Positions 1-9,653 of a stretch of DNA of 64,000 bases are shown here, in pieces. Below the pieces are notes generated by a model. It worked only from the letters and a program-made list of their open reading frames with translations, searched no databases and had not been told where the DNA came from. The stretch is from Pseudomonadota bacterium. GTDB lineage: Bacteria; Pseudomonadota; Gammaproteobacteria; Acidiferrobacterales; UBA6901. The stretch is from the NCBI GenBank assembly GCA_021785515.1, contig JAJYEX010000004.1, positions 165,672 to 229,671 on the forward strand, given 5' to 3'. A program made the position numbers and the translations under genes. Every line of letters starts with the position of its first letter. Within the stretch, counting starts at the first letter, position 1.

Positions 1-774
1 GAGAATGTCGGTTTTGCGGCAGCAAATAACCAAAGGATTTTTGCGTCAAACGACAATGAGTTTGTGGCGTTGCTCAATCCCGACGCGTTTCCTGATGCTG
101 AGTGGCTCCAGCGGCTGGTGGACGCCGCGGACCATTATCTGGAATATGCCGCATTTGGTAGCCGACAGCTCATGGACCGAGAGGTGGACGTTCTGGACGG
201 CGAAGGAGATGTCGTGCATGTCAGTGGCTTAGTGTGGCGCAATGGTTTTGGGAGGAGGGCGAGCGATGATATAGCGCCGAGAGAAATCTTTACACCTTGT
301 GCGGCGGCGGCATTATATAGAAAGGAAGCATTGCGCGCAGTGGGCGGATTTGACGAAGATTTTTTTTGCTATATTGAAGATGTTGATTTGGGATTTCGTT
401 TGCAATTAAAAGGGTATCGATGCTTGCTGGTACCTGGCGCGGTAGTGCATCATGTTGGTTCAGCGACGACTGGTGGACGGCAGAGCGATTTCGCCATATA
501 CCATGGACATCGCAACATGGTTTGGATGTATGTCAAAGATATGCCGGGATGGATATTTTGGGTATGTCTGCCCTTGCATATCGCAATGAACCTGAGCGCA
601 ATTGTCTTGTTTACATTTCGCGGTAGATTCTCGACGATCATAAAGGCGAAACGGGATGCGATTTTTGGGTTACGCCGGATGTGGCGGAAACGGCGCGAGA
701 TACAGAACGCCAGATCAGTGCCGATAAGTAGAATCTGGCGGATTATGGATAAGAGCCTTTTCCTCAGGCGATAG
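1..774 (+). CDS. Glycosyltransferase family 2 (5'-truncated by window edge)
   Basis: The reading frame is open from base 1, so the start lies outside the window. The visible 257 residues begin with ENVGFAAANN and FVALLNPDA, the nucleotide-sugar and DxD-like region of rhamnosyltransferase-type GT-A enzymes. GGFDEDFFCYIEDVDLGFRL follows, the usual acceptor and catalytic region of this family. A hydrophobic stretch (GWIFWVCLPLHIAMNLSAIVLF) near the C-terminus could anchor it to the inner membrane. It is followed by a second family-2 transferase and by lipid-carrier and nucleotide-sugar genes, so a role in O-antigen or exopolysaccharide assembly is inferred. The sugar specificity cannot be read. 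Confidence 0.88.
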   Translation, partial: ENVGFAAANNQRIFASNDNEFVALLNPDAFPDAEWLQRLVDAADHYLEYAAFGSRQLMDREVDVLDGEGDVVHVSGLVWRNGFGRRASDDIAPREIFTPCAAAALYRKEALRAVGGFDEDFFCYIEDVDLGFRLQLKGYRCLLVPGAVVHHVGSATTGGRQSDFAIYHGHRNMVWMYVKDMPGWIFWVCLPLHIAMNLSAIVLFTFRGRFSTIIKAKRDAIFGLRRMWRKRREIQNARSVPISRIWRIMDKSLFLRR

Positions 775-962
775 GGACGCGCCGTGGGGTGTGCGTCGTG
801 TACTTTTGGTTGTGTCCGGCTTAATGATGGAGCCTTCACGTGCTACTCAGCATTATATATTGGCGAGATAGGGCAAGAAGCGCTGATCAAGCTATCGCGA
901 GTTTTTCTGGATTTTAACGGATTGAACGCCGGAACACGCAGACCTGTTTCGAGTTTTGACGC

Positions 963-1763
963 ATGAGTAGTGTTTCGGCCACTGATATGCCGCGCCTGGT
1001 TACGGTATCGGTGGTCAGTCACGACCAAGGCGCGCTTGTGAAACTGCTTTTGGAGGACCTTGATTGGCATTCAGCGGCGCGGATCGAAGTGATTCTGACG
1101 GTTAATGTGGAGGAGGTGCTGCCGTTCGATTGTGCGGAATATCAGTTTCCCGTGACGATCATAAGAAACGTAAGCCCACGCGGGTTCGGTGCCAATCACA
1201 ACGCCGCCTTTCGGGAGCGGCACTGCAGCTTCTTCTGTGTTATGAATCCGGACATACGTCTGAATTCCGATCCATTCACTTTACTTCTGCCTGCTTTGGC
1301 TGATCCGAGTGTGGCGATCGTCGCGCCACTTGTGTGTAGCGTGAAGGGGAAGATCGAAGACAGCGCGCGCCGCATGCCAACGCCGCTCATCATCGCCAAT
1401 AAGGCATTTGGGCGTGGGCGTGGTCCGGACTATCCCATCGGGCAGGAGCGGTTTTATCCGGACTGGGTTGCGGGAATGTTCATGCTGTTTCGTAGCGACG
1501 TGTATGCGCAAATGGGCGGATTCGATGAACGGTATTTCCTCTATTATGAGGATGTGGATCTGTGCGCGCGTCTTGCGCTGTCAGGATATCGGATCGTGCT
1601 TGATCCCGCGGTGTCGGTGACCCATGATGCCCGCCGCGAAAGTCACCGCCGGTTCCGGTATTTTCTTCGCCATGCGGCAAGTATTTCACGGTTTTTTCTT
1701 TCTCCGGTCTATTTTCGCTATATGGTCCGCCGCATGCCGCAGCGGAATTCAAGACCCACGTGA
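963..1763 (+). CDS. Glycosyltransferase family 2
   Basis: This 266-residue protein is a complete GT-A type transferase. It has an N-terminal Rossmann-like start (LVTVSVVSHDQGALVKLLLEDL), the motif NVSPRGFGANHNAAF, the donor-site MNPDIRL and the acceptor/catalytic GGFDERYFLYYEDVDLCARLAL. The layout matches the preceding transferase, so the two probably add successive sugars to a lipid-linked glycan. The gap from the previous gene is about 190 bases. The stop overlaps the next start (GTGA), which points to translational coupling with the epimerase. Substrates are unknown. Confidence 0.87.
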   Translation: MSSVSATDMPRLVTVSVVSHDQGALVKLLLEDLDWHSAARIEVILTVNVEEVLPFDCAEYQFPVTIIRNVSPRGFGANHNAAFRERHCSFFCVMNPDIRLNSDPFTLLLPALADPSVAIVAPLVCSVKGKIEDSARRMPTPLIIANKAFGRGRGPDYPIGQERFYPDWVAGMFMLFRSDVYAQMGGFDERYFLYYEDVDLCARLALSGYRIVLDPAVSVTHDARRESHRRFRYFLRHAASISRFFLSPVYFRYMVRRMPQRNSRPT

Positions 1764-2773
1764 TGGATGTTCAGGAACGTGGTATTGCGCTGGTGACGGG
1801 CGGGACGGGCTTTATCGGAACCCATCTGGTTGCAGCACTCACGCAGCGAGGCAATAGAGTCCGTGTACTGACGCGGCAACACGAATCTGCAGTATCAGTT
1901 CAGGTTGCGACCGTATCTTTGTTCGCCGGCGATCTGGCTGAGCGGCCGAGCCTGCACGGCCTGTGCGACGGGGTGGATACGGTGTTTCACTGTGCCGGAT
2001 TGGCGCATACTGAAGCGCAGGGAAATGAAGACTATTCCGGGGCGCAGTGGCGTGCGACTGTTGATGGAACCGAAAATCTTCTTGAGGAAGCCGCGGGCAA
2101 GGTCAGGAGCATCATCTACCTCAGCAGCGTCAAGGCGATGGGCGAGGGTGGTGAGCAAGAGCTGGATGAGTCCTCCGTCCCGCATCCAGAGGGGGCCTAT
2201 GGTCAGGCCCGGCTCGCGGCCGAAGCGCGGGTTCTGGAATTCGGCCGGCGTCATGGAGTCCGCGTATGTATTCTGCGCTTGTCCATGGTGTATGGTGCAG
2301 GATGCAAAGGTAATCTGCCGCGCATGATCGCGGCGGTGGATCGCAACCGGTTTCCGCCGCTGCCGGAAACCGGTAACCGGCGCTCCATGGTGTATGTGGA
2401 GGACGTGGTGCAGGCGGCATTGCTGGCTGCGGACAATGACCGAGCAGCCGGCCAGGTCTACATCGTGACCGATGGTAAAGGTTATTCCACGCGGCAGATA
2501 TACGAGTGGATCTGTAGCGCCCTGGGCAAGCCGATTCCGCGCTGGACTGTACCGCCGGGCTTGCTGCGTAGTGCCGCCCTTGCCGGAGACCTGATCGGTA
2601 CGGTTCGTGGCCGCTCATTTGCATTCAATTCCCGTGCGCTGGAGAAGCTTCTCGGTTCGGCCTGGTATAGTTCCCGCAAGATCACCGAGGAGCTCGGATA
2701 TCATCCATCGTGCGATGTTGAAAGGGCACTGCCTGAAATGATCGCCGCATACCGGCAATGTCACTCTTCCTAG
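1760..2773 (+). CDS. NAD-dependent epimerase/dehydratase (extended SDR)
   Basis: This is a 337-residue extended short-chain dehydrogenase. The N-terminal ALVTGGTGFIGTHLVAAL is the NAD-binding GxxGxxG, and YLSSVKAMGE carries the active-site serine region. The usual YxxxK catalytic pair reads YGQAR (Tyr147, Arg151), so the catalytic lysine position holds arginine. The start is GTG at 1760, overlapping the previous stop; ATG at 1763 is an alternative. The 3' end overlaps the next gene by 16 bases. Position beside a WecA-type transferase suggests it makes a UDP-sugar for the same glycan. Similar proteins are annotated as UDP-glucose 4-epimerase-like, but the precise reaction is not established here. 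Confidence 0.85.
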   Translation: MMDVQERGIALVTGGTGFIGTHLVAALTQRGNRVRVLTRQHESAVSVQVATVSLFAGDLAERPSLHGLCDGVDTVFHCAGLAHTEAQGNEDYSGAQWRATVDGTENLLEEAAGKVRSIIYLSSVKAMGEGGEQELDESSVPHPEGAYGQARLAAEARVLEFGRRHGVRVCILRLSMVYGAGCKGNLPRMIAAVDRNRFPPLPETGNRRSMVYVEDVVQAALLAADNDRAAGQVYIVTDGKGYSTRQIYEWICSALGKPIPRWTVPPGLLRSAALAGDLIGTVRGRSFAFNSRALEKLLGSAWYSSRKITEELGYHPSCDVERALPEMIAAYRQCHSS

Positions 2774-3783
2774 GCATTGTAGTCGTCGCCTGTCTCGCGA
2801 TTTCTGCCGGGCTCACGTGGCGGTTCTGCGATCCGGCTTCGCGTTTTCACATTCTGGATCACCCCAACGAGCGTTCGCTGCATACGCGGCCAACCCCGCG
2901 CAGCGGCGGTGTTGCGATATTGGCTGCAATTGTCGCAGGCCTGCTTGCCCTCAGCTGGCAATTCAGGGATCTGCACCGCGTTGCCTGGATCGGGTCTGGA
3001 ATGCTGCTGGTTGCCGGTGTGTCCTTTATGGATGACCGCCGGGGCCTGCCGGTGGGAGCCCGCCTGGCTGCACATGTGGTTGCCGCCTCCCTGCTGCTGT
3101 GGGGCGGACTTTCGTTGCACCGGCTGTCATTCCCCGGCAGGACCTGGAGCCTGCCAGTCTGGCTGGGCGCAGGCCTGTCGCTGATCTGCACGGTGTGGAT
3201 GGTGAATCTCTACAACTTCATGGACGGCATGGATGGTTTTGCGGGCGGGATGGCCGTGATCGGATTCGGTGGTTTTGCCGCGCTCGGGTGGTTGGCAGGA
3301 AATGATCCATATTTCTGGACGAGCCTGATCGTCGCCGTCGCTGCGGCAGGTTTCCTGGCGTACAATTTTCCGCCAGCACGCATATTTATGGGAGACGTCG
3401 GATCGTCGACGCTCGGTTTTCTGGCCGCCGCCTTGTCCCTGTGGGGTGTGCGGGACGGGGTATTTCCGATCTGGACCGCCTTGCTGGTGTTCTCTCCCTT
3501 TGTGGTCGACGCCACCGTGACGCTGGTGGCACGTCTGGTACGCGGCGAAAAGGTGTGGCAGGCCCATCGCAGTCACTACTACCAGAGACTGGTGCAGCTC
3601 GGATGGGGGCATCGCCGGACCGTTCTTTGGGAATATGTCCTGATGCTGGCCTGTGTCGCGTCGGCGATGTGGCTGCGCGCACGCGCACCGTTAGCTCAGG
3701 GCGTGGTCTTGCTGGTGTGGGTAGCGGTATACGGAAGCCTGATGAGCTGGGTGCACCGGACACAGCGCCGACGCCCCGGGTGA
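2758..3783 (+). CDS. WecA/WbpL-type undecaprenyl-phosphate glycosyl-1-phosphate transferase
   Basis: This 341-residue polytopic membrane protein belongs to glycosyltransferase family 4. It transfers a sugar-1-phosphate from a UDP-sugar to undecaprenyl phosphate and so starts O-antigen or capsule repeat synthesis. Family motifs are visible in order: FMDDRRGLP (Asp-Asp, Mg2+/catalysis), NLYNFMDGMDG, the nucleophile-loop motif IFMGDVGSSTLGF, and AHRSHYYQRL in the last large cytoplasmic loop. About ten hydrophobic segments run through it. It overlaps the epimerase by 16 bases. Epimerase plus WbpL-type transferase plus WbpM-type dehydratase is a familiar O-antigen trio in Pseudomonas. The sugar donor is not determinable. 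Confidence 0.9.
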   Translation: MSLFLGIVVVACLAISAGLTWRFCDPASRFHILDHPNERSLHTRPTPRSGGVAILAAIVAGLLALSWQFRDLHRVAWIGSGMLLVAGVSFMDDRRGLPVGARLAAHVVAASLLLWGGLSLHRLSFPGRTWSLPVWLGAGLSLICTVWMVNLYNFMDGMDGFAGGMAVIGFGGFAALGWLAGNDPYFWTSLIVAVAAAGFLAYNFPPARIFMGDVGSSTLGFLAAALSLWGVRDGVFPIWTALLVFSPFVVDATVTLVARLVRGEKVWQAHRSHYYQRLVQLGWGHRRTVLWEYVLMLACVASAMWLRARAPLAQGVVLLVWVAVYGSLMSWVHRTQRRRPG

Positions 3784-4112
3784 GCGCAACAGTGCTTTTG
3801 CGGAGGTCACAGGACTGTCGCATGGACTCTAACCTGCGGCTGGGCGGTTTTGCCGAGCCGCTTCGATGTGGCTATGATGGGCTGTTGGAACTTCATGCCC
3901 GTGTGCCAGGGTTGGCTATCGTGGCTGCCGGAGCCAGATGATGCTGGAGTGGATTGGGTGCAGGAGTCGATGACAGACGGGGACGGGATCCGGATTCCGG
4001 GAAGCCTCCCGGTGCCGGTATCAGGGCCGGTGCTGCCAGTCGTCTATTCCGCGCGGTCTTGCCACCCGCTTGCTGGCGGCAAGGGGTCCGGCCCGGCAGG
4101 GGGCGGTAGGAC
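3784..4112. other. Intergenic stretch without a supported gene
   Basis: This 329-bp gap lies between the WecA-type gene and the WbpM-type gene. A plus-strand 88-codon ORF (3850-4116) overlaps the next start as ATGA, but it has no recognisable domain, a Pro/Gly-rich composition and no clear ribosome-binding site, so it is not called as a gene. No terminator with a T-tract was seen. Confidence 0.5.
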
Positions 4113-6026
4113 ATGATGCGGTTTTTCCCATTTCGGAGCCGCCTGCTGGTCACGTTCCATGACCTTGCTGTGATCCCCGTTGCATGGCTGGCCGCCTTCT
4201 GGTTGCGTTTCAATCTCGCAGGCATTCCTCCCGAATTTCTGCATCAGGCCCTGTTGATGCTGCCCGTGGTGTTCCTGGCCCAGGGCGGCATGTTCTGGTA
4301 TTTCGGGCTGTACCGCGGTGTATGGCGGTTTGCCTCGCTTCCCGATCTCATCCGGATCTTCAAGGCCTCGGTCGCCGGCGTGTCGATTGCCGCCGTAGCG
4401 ATCTTTGTCCTGACCCGGCTGGTCCTGGTTCCGCGCTCGGTATTTGTGCTGGATGGCCTGCTGCTGGTGCTGCTGCTCGGGGGGCCGCGCTTCATCTATC
4501 GCTGGGTCAAGGATCGTCACCTCTACGGAAAGGCCGGCAGAAAAGTCCTGATCGTGGGCGCCGGCCGCGCGGGCGAGATGCTGGTGCGCGACCTGCTGCG
4601 CGATCCCGACCGGGCGTATCAGCCGGTCGCGTTCGTGGACGATGACCCGGGAAAGCGCAACAAGGACATTCATGGGATCCCGGTGGCCGGAACAGTGGAC
4701 CGGATGGCGGCGATCGCCTCCGAGCTCGGCATCGAACTGATCCTGATCGCGCTGCCCTCAGCCACCCCGGCGCAGATGCGCCGGATCGTGGGGGCCTGCG
4801 AGCTGACCGGCGTTCATTTCCGTACGCTGCCACGCATCGAGGACCTGGTGACTGGCCAGGTCGGTGTCCGGGAGCTGCGCGAAGTAAAGCTCGACGATCT
4901 TCTCGGGCGCGAGCCCGTGTTGCTCGACTGGCAGTCCATCACGAGCGGTACCCGCGGAAGGACGGTGCTGGTGAGTGGAGGTGGTGGATCCATCGGCTCC
5001 GAGCTATGCCGGCAGATCGCACGTCTGGGTCCCGGGCGGCTCATCGTTTTGGACCAGAGCGAATTCAATCTCTATGCCATAGAACTCGAACTGCGACGCG
5101 ACTTTCCGGCGCTGCCGCTGTCGGTGTTTCTGGGCAGTGTGGCCGATGAGGTAGCGGTAAAGCAGGTGCTTGAGACCCACCGGCCGAGCGTGGTGTTCCA
5201 CGCAGCGGCCTACAAGCACGTTCCCATGCTGGAAGGGCAAGTACGTGCGGCGGTCACCAATAACATCCTGGGTACCCGCTGTCTGGCCGCGCTCGCGGAT
5301 CAGTATGGCTGCGAGACGTTCGTCATGATCTCGACCGACAAGGCGGTGAATCCGACCAATGTGATGGGCGCCACCAAACGGGTGGCCGAGATCTACTGCC
5401 AGGGGCTCAACGCCCGCTCGAAAACGCGTTTCATCACGGTGCGCTTCGGCAATGTTCTGGGATCGGCCGGAAGCGTGATCCCGCTGTTCCAGAAGCAAAT
5501 TGCCGCGGGTGGCCCGGTGACAGTCACTCATCCCCAGATCACGCGCTATTTCATGACGATTCCGGAAGCGGCCCAGCTCATACTGCAGGCAAGCGTGATC
5601 GGAGAAGGCGGGGAGATCTTTGTGCTGGACATGGGAGAGCCCGTCCGGATCGCGTACCTCGCAGAGCAGCTCATCCTGCTGTCCGGAAAGAAACCGGGCG
5701 AGGATATCGAGATCGCCTATACCGGATTACGTCCCGGAGAAAAGCTCTACGAGGAGCTGTTTCACGAGGCCGAGCAGCTGGTCGACACGGGGCATCCGAA
5801 GATTCTGCTGGCCCGCAGCCGCCCGATTGATGTTGCCGGCATGGAGGCAGTTTTTGGTGAGCTGGCACAGGCCTGCGACAGCAATGCCGAGCCGCGCATG
5901 CGCGAGTTGTTGCGGGCGCTCGTGCCCGAGCATCATGACCAGAATGTTTCAGCACAGAGCGCGGAGTCGGAGGGTGCGGTCATCTATCCCTGGAAGAACT
6001 CCAGCTCGCGACCACGCGAAAGCTAG
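4113..6026 (+). CDS. Polysaccharide biosynthesis nucleoside-diphosphate-sugar dehydratase/epimerase (WbpM/CapD/FlaA1-like)
   Basis: This 637-residue protein has the full WbpM-type layout. Four N-terminal hydrophobic segments (about residues 10-120) are followed by a first Rossmann module with VGAGRAGEMLVRDL. The catalytic SDR domain follows, with LVSGGGGSIGSELCRQI. Active-site residues appear as Ser407 (STDKAVNPTN), Met418 and Lys422 (MGATK), the SMK triad typical of inverting 4,6-dehydratases such as FlaA1/WbpM rather than SYK. WbpM-type enzymes convert UDP-GlcNAc to the 4-keto-6-deoxy sugar that feeds O-antigen or exopolysaccharide. Its position just after the initiating transferase fits. 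Assignment to the family is firm; the exact product is inferred. Confidence 0.92.
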   Translation: MMRFFPFRSRLLVTFHDLAVIPVAWLAAFWLRFNLAGIPPEFLHQALLMLPVVFLAQGGMFWYFGLYRGVWRFASLPDLIRIFKASVAGVSIAAVAIFVLTRLVLVPRSVFVLDGLLLVLLLGGPRFIYRWVKDRHLYGKAGRKVLIVGAGRAGEMLVRDLLRDPDRAYQPVAFVDDDPGKRNKDIHGIPVAGTVDRMAAIASELGIELILIALPSATPAQMRRIVGACELTGVHFRTLPRIEDLVTGQVGVRELREVKLDDLLGREPVLLDWQSITSGTRGRTVLVSGGGGSIGSELCRQIARLGPGRLIVLDQSEFNLYAIELELRRDFPALPLSVFLGSVADEVAVKQVLETHRPSVVFHAAAYKHVPMLEGQVRAAVTNNILGTRCLAALADQYGCETFVMISTDKAVNPTNVMGATKRVAEIYCQGLNARSKTRFITVRFGNVLGSAGSVIPLFQKQIAAGGPVTVTHPQITRYFMTIPEAAQLILQASVIGEGGEIFVLDMGEPVRIAYLAEQLILLSGKKPGEDIEIAYTGLRPGEKLYEELFHEAEQLVDTGHPKILLARSRPIDVAGMEAVFGELAQACDSNAEPRMRELLRALVPEHHDQNVSAQSAESEGAVIYPWKNSSSRPRES

Positions 6027-6246
6027 CCGGGTTCCGGGCGCTCGGGCGGGCCTCTTGATCTGTCCGGAGATTCAGATCCGTTGCGCAGTTGGTGATGGCC
6101 GCAGCCTGTGTCCGGCCGTTGGGACGGACGCCGAATTTAGCGTACAATATCGGGTGCTGGCGGCGGCGCCTCACAGGTAACGCCCTAAATATCATAACCG
6201 TACAAACTGAATCCATCAGTTTCCTATCCAGAAAGTCAGGGATTTC

Positions 6247-7578
6247 ATGAAACTTACCGTTATTGGCACCGGTTACGTGGGTCTCGTTACCGGAGCCTGT
6301 TTTGCTGAAATGGGCAATACTGTGACCTGCGTGGATATCGATGCCAACAAGATTGCCGGACTTAATAAAGGCATCCTGCCGATCTATGAGCCGGGGCTCG
6401 ATACCGTGGTTGAGAGCAACCATCGTGGCGGTCGTCTGCACTTTACCACCTCGCTGCCCGACGCCATGTCCGATTCCAACGTCTATTTCATTGCGGTCGG
6501 CACGCCACCGGGAGAGGACGGCTCGGCCGACCTCCAGTACGTGCTCGCGGTGGCGCGCGAGATCGGCAAGCACATGAGCCGCTACAGCGTGGTGGTCGAC
6601 AAGTCGACCGTGCCGGTCGGCACCGCCGACCGGGTGCGGAAGGCGATCGCGGAGCAGCTCGGCGCGCGCAATGCGGATATCGAGTTCGATGTGGTAAGCA
6701 ACCCGGAATTCCTGAAGGAAGGCGCGGCGGTCGACGACTTCATGCGTCCAGACCGGATCGTGGTTGGCTGTGCGAACGACCGTGCCCGCGAAATCATGCG
6801 GGAGTTGTACGCGCCCTTCAACCGCAGCCACGAGCGCACCCTGTTCATGGGAGTGCGCGAGGCGGAAATGACGAAATATGCAGCCAACGCGATGCTCGCC
6901 ACGAAAATCTCGTTCATGAACGAGATTGCCAACCTGTGCGATTTGATGGGGGTCGATGTGGAGAACGTCCGTCACGGCATCGGGTCGGACGGCCGCATCG
7001 GACATGCCTTCATCTATCCGGGTGTGGGCTACGGGGGGTCGTGCTTTCCGAAAGACGTCAAGGCGCTGGTGCATATGGCGGCCGAGCACGACTTCGAGCC
7101 GCTGGTGCTGAACGCGGTGGAGTCGCGCAACGAGCGCCAGAAACACTACATGGCCCGAAAGATCAAGGGACGCTACGGTGCGGACCTGAGCAGACTGACC
7201 TTCGGAATCTGGGGGCTGGCCTTCAAGCCCGGCACCGATGACATGCGCGAAGCGCCGTCACATGTGCTGCTCGAAGAACTGTTTGCCGCCGGTGCCCGGG
7301 TGCGAGCCTACGATCCCGTGGCCATGGATGCCGCCCAGCGGGATCTGCCGCAATCCTGGTTCGAACGCGGGCTGCTGCAGCTCGTGCCGGAGCAGTATGC
7401 CGCGCTGGAAGGAGCGGATGCCATGGTGCTCGTGACGGAGTGGAAGCCATTTCGTCATCCCGATTTCGAGCGCATCAGGAGAATCATGAAGACCCCGGTC
7501 ATTTTCGATGGCCGCAACCAGTACGATCCCGAGCAGCTGCGCGCCGGCGGATTCGAGTACACCGGCGTTGGCCGCTGA
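6247..7578 (+). CDS. ugd: UDP-glucose 6-dehydrogenase
   Basis: This 443-residue enzyme oxidises UDP-glucose to UDP-glucuronate with two NAD+. The N-terminal [21 protein letters not shown] is the NAD-binding fold. [15 protein letters not shown] and [24 protein letters not shown] are the substrate-binding segments. The catalytic cysteine lies in [13 protein letters not shown], and the C-terminal [19 protein letters not shown] is the UDP-binding domain. Length is normal for the family. galU follows 15 bases downstream and makes the UDP-glucose substrate, so the two form a natural pair supplying UDP-glucuronate to surface polysaccharide. Confidence 0.97.
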   Translation: MKLTVIGTGYVGLVTGACFAEMGNTVTCVDIDANKIAGLNKGILPIYEPGLDTVVESNHRGGRLHFTTSLPDAMSDSNVYFIAVGTPPGEDGSADLQYVLAVAREIGKHMSRYSVVVDKSTVPVGTADRVRKAIAEQLGARNADIEFDVVSNPEFLKEGAAVDDFMRPDRIVVGCANDRAREIMRELYAPFNRSHERTLFMGVREAEMTKYAANAMLATKISFMNEIANLCDLMGVDVENVRHGIGSDGRIGHAFIYPGVGYGGSCFPKDVKALVHMAAEHDFEPLVLNAVESRNERQKHYMARKIKGRYGADLSRLTFGIWGLAFKPGTDDMREAPSHVLLEELFAAGARVRAYDPVAMDAAQRDLPQSWFERGLLQLVPEQYAALEGADAMVLVTEWKPFRHPDFERIRRIMKTPVIFDGRNQYDPEQLRAGGFEYTGVGR

Positions 7579-7593
7579 TCCGGGACGGATATC

Positions 7594-8463
7594 ATGATGC
7601 GGCTGACAAAAGCAGTATTTCCGGTGGCGGGCATGGGTACGCGGTTTTTGCCGGCGACCAAGGCGAGTCCCAAGGAAATGCTGCCGATCGTGGACAAGCC
7701 CTTGATCCAGTACGCGGTGGAAGAGGCGGTGGCGGCCGGGATTACGGAGCTGGTGTTCATCACCGGGCGCAACAAGCGTGCGATCGAGGATCATTTCGAC
7801 ACCGCCTACGAGCTTGAAACCGAGCTTGAGCGCCGGGGCAAGGGTGAATTGCTCAGAATGGCGCGGTCTGTGCTGCCGGAACAGGTTTCCTGCGTCTATC
7901 TGCGGCAACCCCAGGCGCTGGGTCTGGGGCATGCGGTGCTGTGCGCCAAACAGGTGATCGGCAACGACCCGTTTGCCGTCATCCTCGCAGATGACCTGAT
8001 CAGCGGTACCGTGCCGGCGCTGCGGCAGATGGCGGACGAATTTGCCGAGCGGCAGTGCTCAATCATCGCAGTGCAGCAGGTGGCACGCGAGGAGACACGC
8101 CAGTATGGCATCGTGAAAGCGGGCGCACGTAACGGCCTGGCCAGCAGGATCGAAGGGATTGTGGAAAAGCCGCGGCCCGAGAATGCACCATCGACCCTCG
8201 CGGTGGTAGGTCGTTACATCCTGACGCCGGGGATATTCGCCTGTCTGGACGCGGTGCAGCCCGGGGCCGGCGGCGAGATCCAGCTTACCGACGCGATCGC
8301 GCGTTTACTGGATAGCGAGCAGGTGCTAGCCTATCAATTCGCAGGCAAACGCTACGATTGCGGCAGTAAATTGGGCTATCTGCAGGCCACCGTAGAGTAT
8401 ACGCTCAGGCATCCGGAGCTTGAGGGCGAATTCCGAGAGTATCTCCGGAACCTTGAGTTGTAG
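7594..8463 (+). CDS. galU: UTP-glucose-1-phosphate uridylyltransferase
   Basis: This 289-residue cytoplasmic enzyme makes UDP-glucose from glucose-1-phosphate and [40 protein letters not shown] is the signature nucleotide-binding and lysine motif of Gal[21 protein letters not shown] (metal-binding Asp) and [13 protein letters not shown] follow in the usual order, and the length is typical. The start used is ATG 7594; ATG 7597 is equally possible. It lies 15 bp after ugd and probably shares its transcript. Confidence 0.97.
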   Translation: MMRLTKAVFPVAGMGTRFLPATKASPKEMLPIVDKPLIQYAVEEAVAAGITELVFITGRNKRAIEDHFDTAYELETELERRGKGELLRMARSVLPEQVSCVYLRQPQALGLGHAVLCAKQVIGNDPFAVILADDLISGTVPALRQMADEFAERQCSIIAVQQVAREETRQYGIVKAGARNGLASRIEGIVEKPRPENAPSTLAVVGRYILTPGIFACLDAVQPGAGGEIQLTDAIARLLDSEQVLAYQFAGKRYDCGSKLGYLQATVEYTLRHPELEGEFREYLRNLEL

Positions 8464-8576
8464 GCCATTGGTCCCAAGGCAGGAAATCGGCGCGGGACAG
8501 ATCCCCCGGGGGGCGGCAAACAGCCTGATATATCGGTATATAAGAAAATACTTTATTATCGTGCTGGGGTACTGAG

Positions 8577-8582
8577 TATAAT
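8577..8582 (+). promoter_or_regulatory. Probable sigma-70 -10 box upstream of the DsrE-family gene
   Basis: A perfect TATAAT sits in an AT-rich island (about 8529-8595) in otherwise GC-rich DNA, 84 bases before the DsrE-family start. The best -35 candidate is a weak TTATTA about 18 bases upstream. No initiation site is visible beyond this. Confidence 0.45.
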
Positions 8583-8665
8583 GTTGGCCTGATTTTCCTG
8601 ATGCGACCAACCCGATTCAGGCGGTGTCGCACTTTTTGCTGCGCGCGAATTACGGAGACCCAAAG

Positions 8666-9034
8666 ATGCCCCATAAACTGATGATTGTAATGGTGAATAC
8701 CAATCCCGCAAACGGAGCTGAACTGGGGGCGCCTTTTTTTCAGGCTACCGTGGCGGCCGCGATGGAGTACGAAGTGGAAGTCATCCTCACGGCGCTCGCC
8801 GGTGAGTTGGCGATAAAGGGCGTAGCGGAAAAGCTGCACGTCCAGGAAGGCAGCCCCAAGAGTGTGTACGATTTCATCAAGGAGGCGCACGAAGCGGGTG
8901 TGCACTTCAAGGTCTGCACCCCGACGCTGGAGCTCTGGGGACGGGATCTGATACCGGAAATTGAGGAGACGGTCGGCGGCGCCTACGTGATCAGCGAGGC
9001 GATGGACGACGATACCGTCACCTTTACCTACTGA
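8666..9034 (+). CDS. DsrE-family protein
   Basis: This small 122-residue cytoplasmic protein has the DsrE/DsrF-like alpha/beta fold, seen in KLMIVMVNTNPANGAELGAPFFQATVAAAMEYEVEVILTALAGELAIKG and the later FKVCTPTLELWG. Such proteins take part in sulfur relay or sulfur oxidation in some bacteria, but single-copy homologues are often uncharacterised. One conserved-type cysteine is visible in KVCTP. ATG 8666 is chosen because GGAG lies about 8 bases upstream; an in-frame start at 8624 would add 14 residues with no family support. It appears to be a single gene with its own promoter, followed by purine salvage genes. Confidence 0.8.
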   Translation: MPHKLMIVMVNTNPANGAELGAPFFQATVAAAMEYEVEVILTALAGELAIKGVAEKLHVQEGSPKSVYDFIKEAHEAGVHFKVCTPTLELWGRDLIPEIEETVGGAYVISEAMDDDTVTFTY

Positions 9035-9065
9035 CCGGCCTGTCCGCCCGGTTGCGCGCCTTCCG

Positions 9066-9653
9066 TTGAGTTCGGAGCCGGTTACCGCCCGACAGGCCTG
9101 GTCCGTCCTGCAGCAGGCGGACTGTCTGTATACATCGGTGCAGGTGGAAACGGCGCTTGATGCCATGGCGGCCGGTATCACAGGCGTGCTCCGGGACCGC
9201 AATCCGCTTCTGGTGTGTCTCATGAACGGCGGTGTGGTGTCGTTCGGCAAGCTGCTTCCCCGGCTGCAGTTCCCGCTTGAGATCGATTACGTCCACGCCA
9301 CACGCTACCGTCAACGTCTGACCGGCGGTGACCTGCACTGGCTCGCCGGACCGTTTGTCCCGGCGCGCGGACGCACCGTGCTGCTCATCGATGATATTCT
9401 CGATGAAGGTGCAACACTCGATGCCATTGCGCGCCGCTATCAGGCAGACGGAGCCGAGGCCATCTACACGGCCGTGCTGGTACGCAAGGACCGGGCGCGC
9501 AGCGTGGCGATAGAAGTTGACTTTGTCGGTCTTGATATTCCGGACCGGTATGTCTTCGGTTATGGCATGGACTACCAGGGCTACCTGCGCAATGCTGCCG
9601 GCATCTTTGCCGTTGCCGAAGCATCCGCCGGGGAAGCGGGCGACGGCCGATGA
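9066..9653 (+). CDS. hpt: Hypoxanthine-guanine phosphoribosyltransferase
   Basis: This 195-residue purine salvage enzyme joins hypoxanthine or guanine to PRPP. The PRPP-binding signature is VLLIDDILDEGATLDAI, and LLVCLMNGGVVSFGKLLPRL is the conserved N-terminal loop. Later VRKDRARSVAIEVDFVGLDIPDRYVFGYGMD gives the purine-binding Lys, the Val/Ile-Pro region and the terminal metal/purine Asp. The start is TTG at 9066, the only plausible one in frame, without a strong Shine-Dalgarno. Its last four bases overlap the next start (ATGA), suggesting translational coupling. Confidence 0.92.
   Translation: MSSEPVTARQAWSVLQQADCLYTSVQVETALDAMAAGITGVLRDRNPLLVCLMNGGVVSFGKLLPRLQFPLEIDYVHATRYRQRLTGGDLHWLAGPFVPARGRTVLLIDDILDEGATLDAIARRYQADGAEAIYTAVLVRKDRARSVAIEVDFVGLDIPDRYVFGYGMDYQGYLRNAAGIFAVAEASAGEAGDGR

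Noticed and set aside
3850..4116. 88-codon ORF ending in an ATGA overlap with the WbpM-type gene
   Set aside because: The overlap is suggestive, but there is no ribosome-binding site, domain or family pattern.
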